Shown here piece after piece: positions 13,229-21,089 of a DNA stretch of 25,858 nt; position 1 is the stretch's first letter, and the number at the start of each line of letters is the position of its first letter. The DNA is from JBOGWY01 sp050694015 (GTDB lineage: Bacteria > Actinomycetota > CADDZG01 > WHSQ01). The notes below the pieces were generated by a model. It was given only the letters and a program-made list of their open reading frames with translations. It had not been told where the DNA came from and ran no database searches. A program made the position numbers and the translations under genes. The stretch covers positions 1 to 25,858 of the forward strand of contig JBOGWY010000100.1 in the NCBI GenBank assembly GCA_050694015.1, read 5' to 3'.

Positions 13229-15913
13229 CTAGGGCGAGCTCGTCGGGGTCGGCGTCGGGTTCGGGGCCGGCTGCTCGATCGGGCCTGCATCGGACAGGAT
13301 CTCGACCACATGGTTGTGCGTGCCTCGGTTCTGCCATGGGATGGGGTCGATCGAGCCGAACCCGAAGGCCTGGAAGACGATGTCCTCCCGCGGCGTGGTC
13401 CACGCGGTCATGTCCGCACCCTGCTCCTCCGTCAGCTTCGCCAGCGCATTGTTCAACGCCTCCACGACGAGCGACGCACACGTCTCGGCCCGCCCACCAG
13501 TCGTGTGGTTGTTGCAGTAGTTGAGCGCCATCCGCCGCCGCGTGGTCGGGTTGAACAGGTTCTTCAGGTAGCTCGAGAAGTCGAACCAGAAGCTCGAACC
13601 TCCCTCCGGCGTGTAATCGGTGACGGGAGCACCGATCAACTCATAAGCCTGCGGCCCCAACTCGTCGTCGAACGTCAGATGGACGAGCTGGTCGTACCAC
13701 TCGTCGAAGATCGCGAGCGCGGCACCGTCGTCCATGTTGTCGTCGTCGTCCTTGTTGTGACGGTGCGAACCGGCATTGACCCACCGACGAACGAGACCGA
13801 CGGCCTCCTTGTACTTGTCATCGCCGCCGCGGCCCGCCATTCGCAACATCTTCGGGCCGAGGTACACGCCGCGCGTGTCCTGCGTGGCCGACTCGCGGAT
13901 CACGTCGACCAGATCCGACAGCGTCGCCTTGCCGCGGCCGTCTAGCAGCTCGTGCATCTTGTCCTCAAGCAACTCGACCCGTTGGATCGAGCCCCACTTG
14001 ATGCCATCGTGGCCGTTCCAGCCACGCGCCGGCTTGTTGTTCCAGTTCGCGACCCAACCCTTGTCGGGATTGAGCAGGTGGGGCTGCTGTCGGAAGGGGC
14101 GCCGCCCGCGCCACTCCCATCGACCGGTGCCCCAGGTGGGGAGCGACGGGTGATGGCCGCTCACACGCTTGGGGTAGAAGCCAACGTGGTAGTAGCCGAT
14201 GTTGTTGGCATCCGCGTAGAACGCGTTGAACGACATCGTGAAATCTCTCGCCGCGGCCGCGAAGTCGTCGACGGAGTCGATCTTCGTGTTCCAACGTAGG
14301 AACTGCGGCACCGAGTCGATCTCACGTTTCCAGAAGAAGCGCTCCTTGACGAACGCGATCGGGTCACCGTTAACGAGGGTCCGTTGGAAGACCGGACCGT
14401 GGGCGGTCCGGTAGAAGGTACGCGTCTCCTGCTCGGGCGGACCCGGGTTGGAGGGCGTCGGCTTCGTCGTGAAGGTCTCCTCGCGCGACTGCATCTCCCG
14501 GCATTCGCCCTTGAACATGTAGCCGTTCGACTCGAGCGTCGGTTCCGCTTCGCCTTCCAGATTGCAGAGCTCTTCCGCGCGCGTGTCGACCGCATCCGAG
14601 AACCCGGTCGTGAGAGACCATGCGTAGTCGCGGCCGCGCCCGAGCGGGATCAGAGCCGATGCACCGGGCACCGCGGGGCCGCGGAAGTCCACACCCGGTG
14701 CATGCACGTCGATCTCCATGAAGAAACCGGGGACCGCGTAACCGACCTGGGGCGCACCGATCTGAAGTGGGTTGCCGCTGGCGGAGTCGCGCGCCGAGAC
14801 AAGCAACGCGTTGGACGCCGGAGCACGGAAGCCGAGCGACGCGAGGAAGCTCTCTCGAGCGCGTTCCTCGGCGGCGACGCGCGACGCCACCTCCTCGGCG
14901 GCATCCGGGATCGCGACCGACGCGAAGTTCGGACGGCCCAGCGGCTGCGTCCGGAAGTTCGCGTCCGCCGGAGACAGCGACGTCGGCGACGACCGATCGT
15001 TCTGGAAGACGAGGTCGTTGTAGACCTTGCGCCCTAGACGCATCCCGAGCTTCTGGGTGAGGTGTGCGTACAAGCCCGCGTTCTGGATCTCGCCGCCGGC
15101 GGTCTCGCCGAAGACGCGAAGCTGCAGCACGACGAGGAACAAGGTGTCGTTCACCGTCCACTCCTCGGGCACGGTGAACGTCGCGCCGTACTCGACGGGC
15201 ATCTTGCGCGGGTCCATCGTGGCCTCTTCGATGTATTGATTGACCCCGGCTGCGTACGCGGTGAGTCCGTCCTGCACCTGCTTGCCCAACGCCCCGAACT
15301 TGTCGTCGAGGTCGTCGAACATCTTCTGGATCTCTTCCTCGGTGTAGCCCTCTCGCCGGGTGGCGACGTCCATCTTCAGGAACGTGTCGTTCTCGTCGTC
15401 GCCGACCAACTCGGTCAAGGTCCCGCGGGCGGCGTGACGGAACACGTCCATCTCGAAGAGGCGGTCCTCGGCGCTGACGTAACCGAGCGCGTGCGAAGCG
15501 TTGATGAGACTGTCCGCATAGATGTGCGGCACGCCGACGGCGTCGCGGTAGATGGTGACGCCCTCGATCGGCGAGTACTCGCTCTCGATGTCGGGTCCGG
15601 GCCCGAACTGCATCGGATGGAAATGCGTCGTCAATTCTTGTTCGGTGACGTCCTCGTCCTTCACGAGTCCCGCGTAGACCGGGACCTGGTCCCTGAAATG
15701 GGCGCATTCGGCCGTTGGAGGAGCCGTCGCCACAAGCCCGCATTGGCCCGGCACCTCGACCGCGAAGCCGCGCACGCGGTCTTCGGTCTCTGGAACCGGA
15801 GTGTCCTGCGCGGCCCCCGTCCCCGGGACCGAACCGGCCGTTAGCAAACCGATCACAAGCGCGACCGCGACACGTCGTCGCGCGCGCGAAGTCGTACGAG
15901 TAGAGGTCCCCAC
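13229..15913 (-). CDS. Secreted penicillin-acylase-family amidohydrolase
   Basis: This N-terminal-nucleophile hydrolase of 894 residues belongs to the penicillin amidase family (PF01804), whose members cleave amide bonds of beta-lactams, acyl-homoserine lactones or other acylated amines. A signal peptide covers about residues 1-35. The alpha-chain part has GVTIYRDAVGVPHIYADS and ALGYVSAEDRLFEMDVFRHAARGTLTEL, both typical. The predicted autocleavage site precedes Ser367 in APASNALLVSARDSASGNPL, where the new N-terminal Ser would be the nucleophile; NPLQIGAPQVGYAVPGFFMEI follows as expected. RTAHGPVF is another beta-chain signature. The C-terminus is a short Pro/Thr tail. The start is a GTG with GAAGGAG upstream. 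It is divergent from the kinase gene. The substrate class is not determinable. Confidence 0.88.
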   Translation of the reverse strand: MGTSTRTTSRARRRVAVALVIGLLTAGSVPGTGAAQDTPVPETEDRVRGFAVEVPGQCGLVATAPPTAECAHFRDQVPVYAGLVKDEDVTEQELTTHFHPMQFGPGPDIESEYSPIEGVTIYRDAVGVPHIYADSLINASHALGYVSAEDRLFEMDVFRHAARGTLTELVGDDENDTFLKMDVATRREGYTEEEIQKMFDDLDDKFGALGKQVQDGLTAYAAGVNQYIEEATMDPRKMPVEYGATFTVPEEWTVNDTLFLVVLQLRVFGETAGGEIQNAGLYAHLTQKLGMRLGRKVYNDLVFQNDRSSPTSLSPADANFRTQPLGRPNFASVAIPDAAEEVASRVAAEERARESFLASLGFRAPASNALLVSARDSASGNPLQIGAPQVGYAVPGFFMEIDVHAPGVDFRGPAVPGASALIPLGRGRDYAWSLTTGFSDAVDTRAEELCNLEGEAEPTLESNGYMFKGECREMQSREETFTTKPTPSNPGPPEQETRTFYRTAHGPVFQRTLVNGDPIAFVKERFFWKREIDSVPQFLRWNTKIDSVDDFAAAARDFTMSFNAFYADANNIGYYHVGFYPKRVSGHHPSLPTWGTGRWEWRGRRPFRQQPHLLNPDKGWVANWNNKPARGWNGHDGIKWGSIQRVELLEDKMHELLDGRGKATLSDLVDVIRESATQDTRGVYLGPKMLRMAGRGGDDKYKEAVGLVRRWVNAGSHRHNKDDDDNMDDGAALAIFDEWYDQLVHLTFDDELGPQAYELIGAPVTDYTPEGGSSFWFDFSSYLKNLFNPTTRRRMALNYCNNHTTGGRAETCASLVVEALNNALAKLTEEQGADMTAWTTPREDIVFQAFGFGSIDPIPWQNRGTHNHVVEILSDAGPIEQPAPNPTPTPTSSP

Positions 15914-15975
15914 TTGACTCTCCTTCGTAGTCGTTTGGTTTCAGAGCGCAGCCGCTGGGAAAACCAAAGGAGATT

Positions 15976-17226
15976 ATGAACCCGCGGGAACACATCCAAG
16001 ATCGCTACGTCCTCGACGCGCCTCTGGGGAAGGGGGGCCATGCCGAGGTCTGGTGCGCGGTTGACGACCGCCTCGAGCGAACGGTCGCGATCAAGTTCCT
16101 CGACGACCGCCTCGCCGACGATCCCGAGTTCCTCGTGCGGTTCTTCTCCGAGGCCCAAACGGCGGCCCGGATCTCCCATCCGAACGTCGTGCCGGTGCTC
16201 GACTTCGGCAAGCACGACGGGCGTCCCTACCTCGTCATGGAGTACGTCCCCGGGGGATCACTGGCGGACGTGATCGGCGAGCCGATGCTCCCCGAGCGCG
16301 CGCTCGACCTCATCGCGCAGACCGCCCGCGGTGCAGGAGCGGCCCACGCGCTCGGACTCGTCCACCGCGATATCAAGCCTCAGAACATCCTCCTCACCGA
16401 CCAGGGGATGCCGAAGCTCGCCGACTTCGGGATCTCCGTCTCGAACGTCCAGGAGAAACTCACCGCGACGGGGACCGCGATCGGATCCCCGCACTACGTG
16501 TCGCCGGAACACGCGTCCGGGTCCTCAACTACGCCGGCGTCGGACGTCTACTCGCTCGGCGTCGTGCTCTACGAATTGTTGACGGGGCGGCGCCCGTTCC
16601 AGAAGGACAACGTGACCGCGCTCGCGATCGCGCACGTGGAGGAGACGCCGGAGCCGCCGAGCGCCCACGTCCCGGACCTCGATCCCGAGATCGACGACCT
16701 CGTCATGCGGGCCCTGTCCAAGGATCCCGACGCCCGTTACTCCGACGGTGCCCAGTTCGCGTGGGCACTCGAAACCCCCGGCGCAACGCGCGCGTGGGCG
16801 GCGACCACTCCTGCGGCGGCGGCAGACGACGACGCTCATGAGACCGCCGGAGAACGAAACAGCAAGCGCACGTTGGTGGGGGCCGGGCTCGTGCTGGCCT
16901 TCGTGGCGCTGCTGGCGTTCGGTGTCTTCGCCTTTGGCGGCAACGACGAACCCGAGATCGCGAAGGCCGACGATTCGTCTGTGGCGCTCGCGCCGAGCAG
17001 GACGGTACCCACACCGACGGAAACGGAGGACGATCTCGAGGACGACGAGGAGGTCGCGCCGGCGCCCGCCGAGACACCTACCCCGACACCGAGTCCCTCC
17101 GAGAGCGAAACAGAAACTCCAGCGCCGACCCAGGAACCCACGACGCGGCCCGCCGGCGAGCCCACCACGGAGCCGTCACCGACCTCAGAGCCCACCACGG
17201 AGCCGTCACCGACTTCGTCGCTCTAG
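15976..17226 (+). CDS. Membrane Ser/Thr protein kinase (PknB-like catalytic domain)
   Basis: This 416-residue Hanks-type kinase has an intracellular catalytic domain at about residues 10-265: glycine loop LGKGGHAEV (17-25), ATP-binding K40, helix-C E59, catalytic loop HRDIKPQN (H130-D132-K134-N137), DFG 150-152, an activation loop with Thr163/165/167 as candidate autophosphorylation sites, and SPEHA in place of APE. An Ala-rich juxtamembrane segment leads to one transmembrane helix (299-320). The outer part is a low-complexity Pro/Thr/Glu/Ser tail of about 95 residues with no PASTA repeats. AAAGGAG precedes the ATG. The gene is divergent from the acylase and ends one base from the convergent PG_binding_4-like gene. 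What it senses and phosphorylates is unknown. Confidence 0.93.
   Translation: MNPREHIQDRYVLDAPLGKGGHAEVWCAVDDRLERTVAIKFLDDRLADDPEFLVRFFSEAQTAARISHPNVVPVLDFGKHDGRPYLVMEYVPGGSLADVIGEPMLPERALDLIAQTARGAGAAHALGLVHRDIKPQNILLTDQGMPKLADFGISVSNVQEKLTATGTAIGSPHYVSPEHASGSSTTPASDVYSLGVVLYELLTGRRPFQKDNVTALAIAHVEETPEPPSAHVPDLDPEIDDLVMRALSKDPDARYSDGAQFAWALETPGATRAWAATTPAAAADDDAHETAGERNSKRTLVGAGLVLAFVALLAFGVFAFGGNDEPEIAKADDSSVALAPSRTVPTPTETEDDLEDDEEVAPAPAETPTPTPSPSESETETPAPTQEPTTRPAGEPTTEPSPTSEPTTEPSPTSSL
17158..17217 (+). repeat. 30-bp tandem repeat, two copies, in the kinase tail
   Basis: Two adjacent 30-base units (17158-17187 and 17188-17217) differ at only a couple of positions and encode EPTTEPSPTS twice. 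They lengthen the extracellular Pro/Thr-rich tail of the kinase. Being in frame and tandem, they could expand or contract by slippage without breaking the gene. Confidence 0.85.
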
Positions 17227-17227
17227 A

Positions 17228-17782
17228 TCACACGCCTTCTTCGAGGGGGATCCTGAAGGGCCGTCGCGGCCACGTGAGGATCGCGATCCGCATCCGTATC
17301 CTGAGAGCCCTCGGCCTGACGGTCTCTCCGATCGCCTCGCCCTGCGCCTCACATTCGTCTACGTGCTCGGTCACCTTCCAGAACTTGCGCGCCTTCGTCT
17401 CCCATTCGACCTCGACGCCCTCGAACCACGCACGGACGCGCTCGCTGAGTGCTCCGAACGGGAAGTCGCGGAACCCGACCCGGCGCGCCGCGGCCGCGTT
17501 CTGCGCCGACAGCGGGTCCAAGGCGAACTCTTCGGGCTCGAAGCTGCAATCCATACCCTCTGCGGTGAATACGACGGGGAAGTCATCCACGAAGTCGACG
17601 TGCTCGTCGAGCGCGGCGATGGCCTCGGCCTCCGTCATGCCGCCGACGTTCACGTCTCCGATCGACACCCCGTAGTGGATGCGCCCCGCATTGATGCCGT
17701 AGTCGGCCAGCACTAGAAACACCACGACGCCGATCGCGAGAACGATCGAGAGCACGACCTTGGATACGCGAGAAAGATGCAT
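17228..17782 (-). CDS. Membrane-anchored protein with PG_binding_4-like domain
   Basis: The 184-residue protein has one N-terminal transmembrane helix (about residues 7-25, SKVVLSIVLAIGVVVFLVLA) and an outer domain starting HYGVSIGDVNVGGMTEAEAIAAL. That motif (GV.I.....GGMT..EA...L) is characteristic of the YoaR/PG_binding_4 domain found before VanW or L,D-transpeptidase domains. Neither of those follows here; the protein ends in a basic tail. It may therefore be a stand-alone cell-wall-associated domain or a shortened relative of VanW proteins. The ATG is preceded by TAGCAT at eight bases, with no clear ribosome-binding site. It converges on the kinase gene with practically no gap. Confidence 0.7.
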   Translation of the reverse strand: MHLSRVSKVVLSIVLAIGVVVFLVLADYGINAGRIHYGVSIGDVNVGGMTEAEAIAALDEHVDFVDDFPVVFTAEGMDCSFEPEEFALDPLSAQNAAAARRVGFRDFPFGALSERVRAWFEGVEVEWETKARKFWKVTEHVDECEAQGEAIGETVRPRALRIRMRIAILTWPRRPFRIPLEEGV

Positions 17783-17790
17783 CGCCGTTG

Positions 17791-17796
17791 ATGCTA
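17791..17796 (-). promoter_or_regulatory. -10-like TAGCAT upstream of the PG_binding_4-like gene
   Basis: On the minus strand TAGCAT lies eight bases before the ATG, in a position that would give an mRNA with almost no leader. The evidence is the hexamer and spacing only. Confidence 0.25.
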
Positions 17797-17880
17797 AGTC
17801 TGGTGCTAGAGATGTATCGGGAGGCGTTGAAAATCCCCTCCGGAACCTAGGCGGGAGAAAGCGGGGCCGGTATCGACGAC

Positions 17881-18804
17881 GTGAGATTGCGGCAAGCGGA
17901 ACGAGATCTGTGGGACTCGGTCGGCGTTACGCCCGCGGAGCGGATGATCCGCCTGAAGCACAGTGGCGCGACGGTGAGGCTCCAGGAGGTCGGTGAGGGC
18001 AGTCCGATCGTGTTCGTCCATGGGGCGTCGAACTCCGGCACGAGTTGGGCATCACTGGTGTGCCGTCTCGAAGGGTTCCGATGCCTGCTCCTCGATCGAC
18101 CCGGCTGCGGCCTCAGCGACCGGCTCGAAACGCCGTTCGCTGACGTCGAGGGCCTCACAACTTTCAGCGCTACGTTGGTGACCGACGTCCTGGACGCCCT
18201 CGAGCTGCGTTCCGCGAACGTCATTGCAACCTCTTACGGAGGATATGCGGCCCTCCGCGGCGCCGCCGCGTCCCCCGAAAGGATCGGACGCGTCGTGATC
18301 TTCGGTTGGATGATGGGAGCACCGATGGCGCGCATGCCGATGGTGATGCGGGTCGCCAGCGTGCCGCGGATCGGCCGCGCGTTGGCGTCGGTACCGATCA
18401 ACGAACGAGCCGTCCGATCGATGTTCCGGCGGATCGGTCTGCGACAGGCGCTTGAAGCGGGGCGTGTGTCGGACGAGACGGTGCGGGCGTACCTCGCGCT
18501 GTTGCGCCATACCGACACGATGCGCAACGAGCTGGATGTAGGCAGGTTCTTGATGCGTCCGATCAAGGGACTCGACCGAGGTCTCCTGTTCAGTTCTTCG
18601 GAGCGGGCCGCGATCTCCACACCGATCTACTTCCTATGGGGGGCCGAGGATCCGTTCGCCGGCGAGCAGATCGCACGTGACTTCGTCGAGCCGTTCCCCG
18701 ACGCGGAACTGGAGCTCCTGCCCGGCGCGGGGCACGCGGTGTGGCTGGACGATCCCGACCGCGCCGTCGACGTCACGACGCGGTTCCTCCGATCTGCCGT
18801 CTAG
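17881..18804 (+). CDS. Alpha/beta-fold hydrolase
   Basis: This 307-residue alpha/beta hydrolase has a complete catalytic triad: nucleophile S118 in ATSYGGYAAL, acid D257 in WGAEDPFA, and H285 in GAGHAVWLD. The oxyanion region is VFVHGASNSG (H47-G48), followed by LLLDRPGCGLSD. A lid region rich in Met and Arg spans about 143-235. It has no signal peptide and is likely cytoplasmic. The GTG start is kept because residues 5-21 (QAERDLWDSVGVTPAER) look like the usual N-terminal helix of related actinobacterial hydrolases; a shorter start at the ATG of residue 22 is possible. Esterase, lipase or C-C hydrolase activity cannot be told apart from sequence. Confidence 0.88.
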   Translation: MRLRQAERDLWDSVGVTPAERMIRLKHSGATVRLQEVGEGSPIVFVHGASNSGTSWASLVCRLEGFRCLLLDRPGCGLSDRLETPFADVEGLTTFSATLVTDVLDALELRSANVIATSYGGYAALRGAAASPERIGRVVIFGWMMGAPMARMPMVMRVASVPRIGRALASVPINERAVRSMFRRIGLRQALEAGRVSDETVRAYLALLRHTDTMRNELDVGRFLMRPIKGLDRGLLFSSSERAAISTPIYFLWGAEDPFAGEQIARDFVEPFPDAELELLPGAGHAVWLDDPDRAVDVTTRFLRSAV

Positions 18805-18838
18805 GTGGCCGCTGCCCCTCCTTAACCGCTCCGCTCTA

Positions 18839-20386
18839 CTACTGGCTCGACAGGGGCAGCGTCAGTTTCAGGTTGCTCAGTACCAGCGCTGCCGGCGTCC
18901 GGCTCGCGTGTCCGAAGTACATATCGGATTCGGGTGTGATCGTGAGGAACAACGACTGTCCCTTCGGAACCTGCACGCTCACTCCGGCCAGTTCGATCGC
19001 GAACTTGTCACCTGTGGTCGGCAAGACCTGTCGCAGCGGCATCAGGTTGTTCTGGATCACGCGCGCGTCGGCGGGAGTCGAGCCGATCGCGAGACCGAAG
19101 AAGGCACGTCCGTCGAGACCGGTGGAGGCCACGGTTCCCTTGAGCACGGGCACGCCGGTCACCGTCACCGGCCCCTCCGCGACGGTGAGGTGCAAGGGCG
19201 CACCCCCTCCCGCGGTGGTGACGACGCTTCCGGTACCGAGCGGGTCGACCTTCATCGTCTCGTCGTTGACCGACGCGACCGACCTACAGGTCTCGCCGTC
19301 GAGCATCGTGAAGTTGTAGGGCTGGGGAAGGAGGCCGTTCGTGCTCCGTCCCGCGAACACTCGCTTGAAGAAATCGATAGTGACCTTGGTGAAGTTGCCC
19401 TTCGGCGAGCACGCGTCGACGCCACCGCCGAGTTCGGTAGCGGTCGAAGAACCCGGAGGAACCGCGTTCGGTAGCGCGTGACCACCGTTGTAGGTGACGA
19501 AGTAGCTGTGCGAGCGCGCTGCAGGAGTGAGAGCCTTCTCGAAGAGGTCCAGGCCCTCGTTCAACGGGAACAGATTGTCGGTGTTGCCCTGGCGCAGCAG
19601 CATCGGCACGTTGATCCTGATCCCCTTCTCGACGAAGCCGATCGGGCTGTGCTCGTGGAACACCTTGTCGAGGTTGGGCGCGTATGGAACCGGCTGTCCG
19701 TACAGCGTTCCGTCCGGCCAGTGGTTCGTCGCGGTGCCCCACACGAATGCCTCGTGGATGTAATTCGGAACCATGCTCGAACCGGCGGCGTACAGCAGGA
19801 CGTTCCACGTGGTGCGAACCACGTCCTGCGGGGCAAGGCTCTGGGGCAGGTCGTACCAGGTGATCTGCGGGGCGAGCGCGTTGAAGCGGGTGCGACCTTG
19901 GTCCGCGATCTCGTCGAGCGCGGTCATCGTCTGGTAGCCACCGCCGTAGCTCGCGCCGATCGCGCCGAGCACGGGGTCGTTGGGGCGATCGAGCTTCACC
20001 CAGTCCAAGCTCGCGATCCGGTCGATCACGTTCTTCATGTCTTCGGTCTCGAGCTTCGGGTCCTGCACGTTGGCTTGGCCCCCGCTCTCGCCGTGGCCGC
20101 GCTGGTCGACCGATACGACGCCGAAGCCGGCATCGAGTAGCGCCTTCACATCGCCGCCGATCTCGGTCTCACGGCTGCCGCCCCACCCGTGCGAGTGCAG
20201 GATGACGGGAACCTTCTGCGAGCTCGCAGCTGCGGGCTTGAAGACCGTGATGGCGATCTCGACGCCGCCGGCGCCCTTGACCGTCTGGTCGCTCTTGGAA
20301 TGCTTGGCCGCCTGCGCCCCGCCCGGCAAGCCGAGCACGACTACGGCGGCGGCACACAGCGCGGCGGTGGTTCTGGTCAGACTCAT
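18839..20386 (-). CDS. Secreted S15/CocE-type alpha/beta hydrolase
   Basis: This 515-residue protein combines a signal peptide (1-27, ending GGAQAA), an alpha/beta hydrolase domain of the Xaa-Pro dipeptidyl-peptidase/CocE (S15) class and a C-terminal beta-rich domain (about 360-515). The triad is S146 (GASYGGG), D270 (GNTDNLF) and H303 (NGGHALP); HSHGWGGS and VDQRGHGESGG are also characteristic. The beta-rich tail resembles the jelly-roll of S15/CocE proteins. It may act on peptides or esters outside the cell. A G-rich Shine-Dalgarno-like stretch precedes the ATG. It lies 65 bases downstream of the DoxX-like gene in the same direction and could be co-transcribed with it. Confidence 0.85.
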   Translation of the reverse strand: MSLTRTTAALCAAAVVVLGLPGGAQAAKHSKSDQTVKGAGGVEIAITVFKPAAASSQKVPVILHSHGWGGSRETEIGGDVKALLDAGFGVVSVDQRGHGESGGQANVQDPKLETEDMKNVIDRIASLDWVKLDRPNDPVLGAIGASYGGGYQTMTALDEIADQGRTRFNALAPQITWYDLPQSLAPQDVVRTTWNVLLYAAGSSMVPNYIHEAFVWGTATNHWPDGTLYGQPVPYAPNLDKVFHEHSPIGFVEKGIRINVPMLLRQGNTDNLFPLNEGLDLFEKALTPAARSHSYFVTYNGGHALPNAVPPGSSTATELGGGVDACSPKGNFTKVTIDFFKRVFAGRSTNGLLPQPYNFTMLDGETCRSVASVNDETMKVDPLGTGSVVTTAGGGAPLHLTVAEGPVTVTGVPVLKGTVASTGLDGRAFFGLAIGSTPADARVIQNNLMPLRQVLPTTGDKFAIELAGVSVQVPKGQSLFLTITPESDMYFGHASRTPAALVLSNLKLTLPLSSQ

Positions 20387-20451
20387 GGCTGCCCCCTTGC
20401 CGATCGCGATCGCTCCTCTATGTCTCTTCGCCGCGAGGGGGCCGCGTCCTC

Positions 20452-20943
20452 TTACGGGGCGTGGACGCTTGCTTCGGTCGAACCGCGTACCAGAACGACG
20501 ATGTTGACGATGGCCGCAGGCACCAACACACCCAGCACCACAACGAGCACCCAGGGTGAGATATCGGCGCGGACCAGATCCCAGCGACCGATCGCCACCC
20601 CACCCGCGATCGCAGCCAGTAGGCAGGTCTCAACGACATTGAGGCGTTCATCGGCTCGTACGTGGAAACCGGCGGCCATCAGCACCGCGATCGCGAGGCC
20701 GATCGCGGCCAGCGGCGTCAGCCACGGCAGCACCCCGGTCGCCATCGGCACGATCAGAGCGGCTCCACCAAGCAGCTCGGTGACGCCGACGAAGACCACT
20801 TCACCACGCGGCAGGTCGGAGAACCCGACCCACCTCTCCATCCCACGGCCGAGCATCTTCGGGAGACCGGCCGCCACGAAGAAGATCCCGAGAAGGATCT
20901 GGACGCTCCATAGAGTTACGTTCAACACATCAATCTCTTCCAT
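20452..20943 (-). CDS. DoxX-like membrane protein
   Basis: A 163-residue integral membrane protein with four predicted helices (about residues 9-26, 47-65, 71-90 and 130-153) and the DoxX-type opening LGIFFVAAGLPKMLG followed by ELLGGAALI. DoxX-family proteins are small inner-membrane proteins, some linked to redox or thiol homeostasis. The ATG at 20943 is chosen because AAGGAG lies five bases upstream; the in-frame GTG six bases earlier overlaps that site. The promoter region carries a TGTCACA box facing this gene, so it is a likely target of the divergent ECF41 sigma factor. Confidence 0.82.
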   Translation of the reverse strand: MEEIDVLNVTLWSVQILLGIFFVAAGLPKMLGRGMERWVGFSDLPRGEVVFVGVTELLGGAALIVPMATGVLPWLTPLAAIGLAIAVLMAAGFHVRADERLNVVETCLLAAIAGGVAIGRWDLVRADISPWVLVVVLGVLVPAAIVNIVVLVRGSTEASVHAP

Positions 20944-20983
20944 GACCACTCCTTGATCCGTTCCGTGTTCCTTCTCCCCTTGA

Positions 20984-21045
20984 GACAGGATGGAGCGGCG
21001 GTTGTGACAGACCTAGGGGTGTCACAACTTGGAGGGTGTCTTGTC
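20984..21045. promoter_or_regulatory. Back-to-back ECF41-type promoters around a perfect inverted repeat
   Basis: GTTGTGACA (21001-21009) and TGTCACAAC (21020-21028) form a perfect nine-base inverted repeat with a ten-base spacer. Each arm contains TGTCACA, the reported -35 motif of ECF41 sigma factors, one facing each way. In both directions TGTC follows after exactly 15 bases (21042-21045 on plus; 20984-20987 on minus), a near-match to the reported CGTC -10 motif. The plus promoter would serve the sigma gene itself and the minus promoter the DoxX-like gene. This indicates autoregulation plus one direct target. Confidence 0.7.
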
Positions 21046-21089
21046 CTAGAGGATGACGGGATAGTGATCAACGATCCGAGGAGCGACGT

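Noticed and set aside
14370..15995. 541-residue minus-strand frame overlapping the acylase
   Set aside because: It is the +1-shifted reading of the acylase gene, Arg/Gly-rich, with no domain; the acylase frame holds the catalytic Ser and all family motifs.
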